DNA of 8,651 nt from contig JAKURS010000043.1 in the NCBI GenBank assembly GCA_022449705.1, positions 1 through 8,651 of the forward strand, read 5' to 3'. Below are positions 6,208-8,651 of this stretch, in pieces. Every line of letters begins with the position of its first letter. The first letter of the stretch is position 1. The stretch is from Candidatus Poseidoniia archaeon (GTDB lineage Archaea > Thermoplasmatota > Poseidoniia > MGIII > CG-Epi1). A program made the translations under genes and the position numbers. The notes below the pieces were generated by a model. It was not told where the DNA came from, ran no database searches, and saw only the letters and a program-made list of their open reading frames with translations.

Positions 6208-6215
6208 CTAATAAG
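6208..6215 (-). promoter_or_regulatory. TATA-like box of nadK operon
   Basis: CTTATTAG on the minus strand is centred about 25 nt upstream of the GTG start of nadK. No Shine-Dalgarno sequence lies between it and the start, in keeping with a leaderless transcript. It sits back to back with the nfo promoter, about 10 bp away, in a 63-bp divergent spacer. Confidence 0.5.
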
Positions 6216-6224
6216 CCCGCAGGC

Positions 6225-6233
6225 GATATGTAC
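6225..6233 (+). promoter_or_regulatory. TATA-like box of nfo operon
   Basis: GATATGTAC on the plus strand is centred about 25 nt upstream of the ATG at 6254 (22 nt from the alternative ATG at 6251). The spacing favours a leaderless transcript starting at 6254. Binding here and at the nadK box 10 bp away could interfere, linking expression of the two divergent operons; that is inference. Confidence 0.45.
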
Positions 6234-6253
6234 TCGCTGTTGTTCCCGGCATG

Positions 6254-7117
6254 ATGAAGTTAGGCGCACACGTCTCAGTCGCCGGTGGGTTGCACAACGC
6301 GGTCAGCGAAGCGCTCGCCATCGGCGCCGATACGTTCCAGATGTTCAGCAAGAACCAGCGACAATGGATTGCGAAGCCGCTCAGCGACGAGCAACTCGAC
6401 CAGTTCCGCACGGCTCTGACGGAGAGCGGGCTGGGGCCGGTGATGATTCACGACTCCTACCTGATAAATATGGGGTCGCCCGACGAGTCGAAAGGCAAGC
6501 GGGCGCAGCATGCCTTCCTGGATGAATACCGTCGCTGCGAAGCACTGGGCGTGCCCTACCTGAATTTCCATCCCGGCTCGCACACACACCCCCAGAAGGC
6601 GATGCGCGACGACCACGACACGCGCGAAGCAGCGCTGGAACGTATTGCAGGACACATTAACACCACACTGAAAAAAACGGAGGGTTTCGAATCGTTACTG
6701 GTGCTGGAAAACGCCGCCGGGCAGGGAACCAACGTTGGCATTACCTTCGCCGAACTGGCGCATATCCTGGAGCATGTTGATAATCCGTCACGCATGGGAG
6801 TCTGTATTGATACACAGCACGCCTGGGCTTCGGGTTACGACTGGGTTGGCGATTACAGTGGTGTGTGGGATGATTTTGATTCATTAATCAGCAGAGACCG
6901 GCTGGTCGGAATGCACCTGAACGACTCGCTCAGCGATTGTGGCTCGCGTGTTGACCGCCACGCCAACATAGGTGAGGGAAAGCTAGGTGAGGGTGTTTTC
7001 AGCTCAATCATGCAGGACTCCCGGCTGGATGGCATTGCCGGCTACCTGGAAACTCCCGGTGGTCCCGATCGCTGGAAGCCGGAAATCGCCCGGCTGCGTG
7101 AGTTGGCAGAGCGATGA
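6254..7117 (+). CDS. nfo: Endonuclease IV (AP endonuclease, TIM barrel)
   Basis: Cuts DNA 5' of abasic sites and removes blocked 3' ends in base-excision repair. The 287-residue chain begins MKLGAHVSVAGG, the family N-terminus. All nine expected metal ligands of the tri-zinc site can be placed (numbering from this start): His66 (MIHDSY), His106 (NFHPGSH), Glu152 (LENAAGQG), Asp186 and His189 (CIDTQHAWASGYD), His221 (MHLNDS), Asp234 and His236 (DRHANIGEG) and Glu266 (LETPGG). The order matches that of E. coli Nfo. Two ATGs lie in tandem (6251, 6254); the second gives the standard N-terminus and better promoter spacing. The TGA stop overlaps the ATG of the next gene (ATGA), so the two genes form an operon with probable translational coupling. 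Confidence 0.96.
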   Translation: MKLGAHVSVAGGLHNAVSEALAIGADTFQMFSKNQRQWIAKPLSDEQLDQFRTALTESGLGPVMIHDSYLINMGSPDESKGKRAQHAFLDEYRRCEALGVPYLNFHPGSHTHPQKAMRDDHDTREAALERIAGHINTTLKKTEGFESLLVLENAAGQGTNVGITFAELAHILEHVDNPSRMGVCIDTQHAWASGYDWVGDYSGVWDDFDSLISRDRLVGMHLNDSLSDCGSRVDRHANIGEGKLGEGVFSSIMQDSRLDGIAGYLETPGGPDRWKPEIARLRELAER

Positions 7118-8001
7118 AGCAAGTTACTGAGACGCTCGTGAAGCGACACGAAACGCCTTTCGAGCAGGTCGCGAAGCTGCTTCCAAGCTGGATGGAACCT
7201 GACCTGCCGCGCAAGTGGACGCGCGTTGGAAGCGTCCTCGTTATCCAGATTCCTGGAACCTTGGAGAATTACGCGCAGGAAATTGGCGAAGCGTATGCCA
7301 CGCTTCCGGGAATCTCCAGCGTAGTTGCAAAAGCGAAAATCGCCGGAGAGCTGCGGCAGCCTGTTCAGGTCCGCCTGCTTTACGGTAACAATACAGAAAC
7401 TACGGTTACCGAACACGGAATAAGGTACAGGCTGGACGTTTCTAAACTGATGTGGTCAGCCGGGAACGTAGGATGGAGGGCGGGGCCGAGGGGTTCGCCC
7501 GTGGTAAAGAAGATCTATGAATTCCAGAAGCCGCAGGTTATCCTGGATTGTTTTGCCGGAATAGGCTATTTCACCCTGCAACTGGCCCGGGCATATCCGG
7601 ACGCCAGGGTTGTGGCGATTGACAAGAATCCCGAATCGGTACAATACCTGCGACAGAACATCGAACTTAACAGGTTTGAGAATATCGAGGTAGTTCACGA
7701 GGACTGCCGGAACGTGCACCAGAAGGCTGACGTGGTTCATCTGGGCTACATTGGTGATACTTTGCGTTTCCTGCCCCATGCATCTGCACAACTGCACAAC
7801 GGCGGCGTCATCATCCTGCACGACGTCTTCCGGCGTTCCGAATATCATGTAAAGCGCAGTAGCGAATGGGCGGCGGTGCCGGAGCGACTGCGGCAGGAAC
7901 TGGAACAAGAGACGCCGGGGCTGCGCGTCATGCGGGTGGCGCGAGTAAAGAACTACAGCCCCGGGACGGCACATCTCGCCATCCGGCTTGAAAAATCCTA
8001 G
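7114..8001 (+). CDS. taw2: Taw2/TYW2-like tRNA-Phe aminocarboxypropyltransferase (Trm5-TYW2 superfamily)
   Basis: Probable enzyme of wyosine synthesis that moves the 3-amino-3-carboxypropyl group of S-adenosylmethionine to 4-demethylwyosine at G37 of tRNA-Phe. The 295-residue chain has a small N-terminal domain (PRKWTRVGSVLVI, 32-44), a YGNNTETTVTEHGIRYRLDVSK segment (90-111) matching the archaeal TYW2 pattern, and the Rossmann SAM site DCFAGIGYFTLQLA (145-158) with acidic AIDKNP (168-173). Where Trm5 G37-N1 methyltransferases carry an NPP-like catalytic motif, this protein reads LGYIGDTLRFLP (210-221), close to the MGY-x4-T-x2-FIP pattern I recall for Pyrococcus TYW2. The C-terminus VKNYSPGTAH also matches that subfamily. 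This favours Taw2 over Trm5, but the assignment is from remembered motifs. It overlaps nfo by 4 bp (ATGA) and its TAG stop shares CTAG with the convergent dehydrogenase gene. Confidence 0.78.
   Translation: MKQVTETLVKRHETPFEQVAKLLPSWMEPDLPRKWTRVGSVLVIQIPGTLENYAQEIGEAYATLPGISSVVAKAKIAGELRQPVQVRLLYGNNTETTVTEHGIRYRLDVSKLMWSAGNVGWRAGPRGSPVVKKIYEFQKPQVILDCFAGIGYFTLQLARAYPDARVVAIDKNPESVQYLRQNIELNRFENIEVVHEDCRNVHQKADVVHLGYIGDTLRFLPHASAQLHNGGVIILHDVFRRSEYHVKRSSEWAAVPERLRQELEQETPGLRVMRVARVKNYSPGTAHLAIRLEKS
7991..7995 (-). terminator. Possible short T-tract terminator of the dehydrogenase gene
   Basis: Five consecutive T residues on the minus strand begin 2 nt after the dehydrogenase stop codon, inside the end of the convergent taw2 gene. 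Archaeal RNA polymerase can stop at short oligo-T runs, but a run of five is weak and may simply reflect the Lys codon of taw2. Confidence 0.2.
7998..8001. other. Shared CTAG at convergent stops (taw2 / dehydrogenase)
   Basis: The same arrangement as at 749-752: TAG at 7999-8001 ends the plus-strand transferase and TAG at 8000-7998 ends the minus-strand dehydrogenase. Confidence 0.95.
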
Positions 8002-8651
8002 TCCGGCCGCAGCACGACCTTGCCGAACATCTCGCCGCGCTCGAGGATTTTGTGGCCGCGCCCCCCTTCGGAGAGCTGCAGCTCACAGTGGATGAGCGGC
8101 TTCAGCGCGCCCTGCGCGAGCAGCTCCAGCACCGCGGCGAAGTCAGCGTGCGAGCCCATGGTCGAGCCAAGGATTGAGAGCTGCCGCGTAAAGATGAAGC
8201 GGATATCAGTCTCCGCCAGCGGGCCGCTGGTGTTGCCAACGGTGATGATGCGGCCGCCGATGCCGGCTAGTCGCAGCGTTTGCTTCCAGGTCGCGCGACC
8301 AACGTTGTCGACAATGACGTCGTAGCCGTGGCGGTCGGTGGCGGTGAACAGGGGTTTGTGCCATGCCGTGTCGGCCTTGTAGTCGACTACCAGTGCTGCA
8401 CCCAGCTCTTCGGCGCGTTGCGCTTTCTCGGAGCCACCGGCAACCACGTGCACTTCGGCGCCGAGATGACACCCGAGCTGGATGGCGGTCGAGTTGACGC
8501 CACCGCCCGAACCAACGACAAGCATTCGCTCGCCCGCTTGCAGCTCCGCGCGATGGACCAGCATGCGGTAGGCGGTCAGCCCGACCAGCAACGGTGCGGC
8601 CGCTTCTGCCGCCGTGAGGCCTGCCGGCCGCGAATGCAGGTTCTCCAGTGG
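7998..8651 (-). CDS. MDR-family (zinc-type) alcohol dehydrogenase / quinone oxidoreductase, C-terminal part
   Basis: NAD(P)H-dependent oxidoreductase of the medium-chain dehydrogenase/reductase superfamily; its substrate cannot be told from sequence. The frame runs uninterrupted to the right edge and gives 217 visible residues, so the N-terminal GroES-like catalytic domain, any zinc ligands and the start are missing. Visible features are GLTAYRMLV, the Rossmann nucleotide loop VVGSGGGVNSTAIQLG, a GGSEKAQRAEELGA segment, YDVIVDNVG, GGRIITVGNTSG, and the terminal GEMFGKVVLRPD that is standard for the family. A TTG at 8591 could be read as a start but lies in the middle of the conserved fold, so the gene certainly begins beyond the window. 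It is convergent with taw2, sharing a CTAG stop overlap. Confidence 0.92.
   Translation of the reverse strand, partial: PLENLHSRPAGLTAAEAAAPLLVGLTAYRMLVHRAELQAGERMLVVGSGGGVNSTAIQLGCHLGAEVHVVAGGSEKAQRAEELGAALVVDYKADTAWHKPLFTATDRHGYDVIVDNVGRATWKQTLRLAGIGGRIITVGNTSGPLAETDIRFIFTRQLSILGSTMGSHADFAAVLELLAQGALKPLIHCELQLSEGGRGHKILERGEMFGKVVLRPD

Noticed and set aside
6208..6411. Minus-strand 67-codon frame over the nadK/nfo spacer
   Set aside because: It covers both promoters and the conserved start of nfo, and its product shows no recognisable features.
8589..8591. TTG at 8591 as the start of the dehydrogenase
   Set aside because: The frame continues in the conserved family pattern to the window edge (SRPAGLTAAEAAAPLLVGLTAY), so the gene is cut by the window rather than starting there.

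Overview
This 8.65 kb window looks like chromosomal DNA from a marine, Thermoplasmatota-type euryarchaeon (Marine Group II/III, Poseidoniia-like). The evidence is an archaeal/eukaryal-type aspartyl-tRNA synthetase, a TYW2/Taw2-like wyosine-pathway enzyme, secreted lipoproteins with an LAGC lipobox, and TATA-like boxes centred about 25-28 nt upstream of start codons, as expected for leaderless archaeal transcripts. The phylum-level placement is inference; the archaeal assignment is firmer.

Layout from left to right: (1) the C-terminal half of aspS (+, cut by the window edge). (2) Two paralogous Asp-box (BNR) beta-propeller lipoproteins, both on the minus strand (749-2215 and 2289-3803). The first converges on aspS and shares a CTAG with its stop codon. 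(3) A tRNA-Val(GAC) gene on the minus strand with an encoded CCA, followed one base later by the promoter of the upstream lipoprotein gene. (4) A minus-strand pair: NAD kinase (GTG start) and, 2 bp downstream, an unrecognised 482-residue basic/helical protein with a CHH-x4-C motif. (5) A 63-bp divergent promoter region. (6) A plus-strand pair, endonuclease IV (nfo) and a Taw2-like transferase, overlapping by ATGA. (7) The C-terminal part of an MDR-family (zinc-type) alcohol dehydrogenase/quinone reductase on the minus strand, cut by the right edge and again sharing a CTAG stop overlap with its convergent neighbour.

Most of the window is core metabolism and information processing: tRNA charging, a tRNA gene, tRNA modification, NADP supply and base-excision repair. 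The accessory-looking part is the lipoprotein pair. It encodes cell-surface proteins of unknown ligand or substrate, and the downstream copy has a strikingly AT-richer body joined to a GC-rich 3' end, suggesting mosaic evolution. The genome is very compact: there is no gene-free stretch over 100 bp, and regulatory signals are packed into or against coding sequence. I saw no CRISPR array, insertion sequence, transposase, integrase or recognisable defence system.
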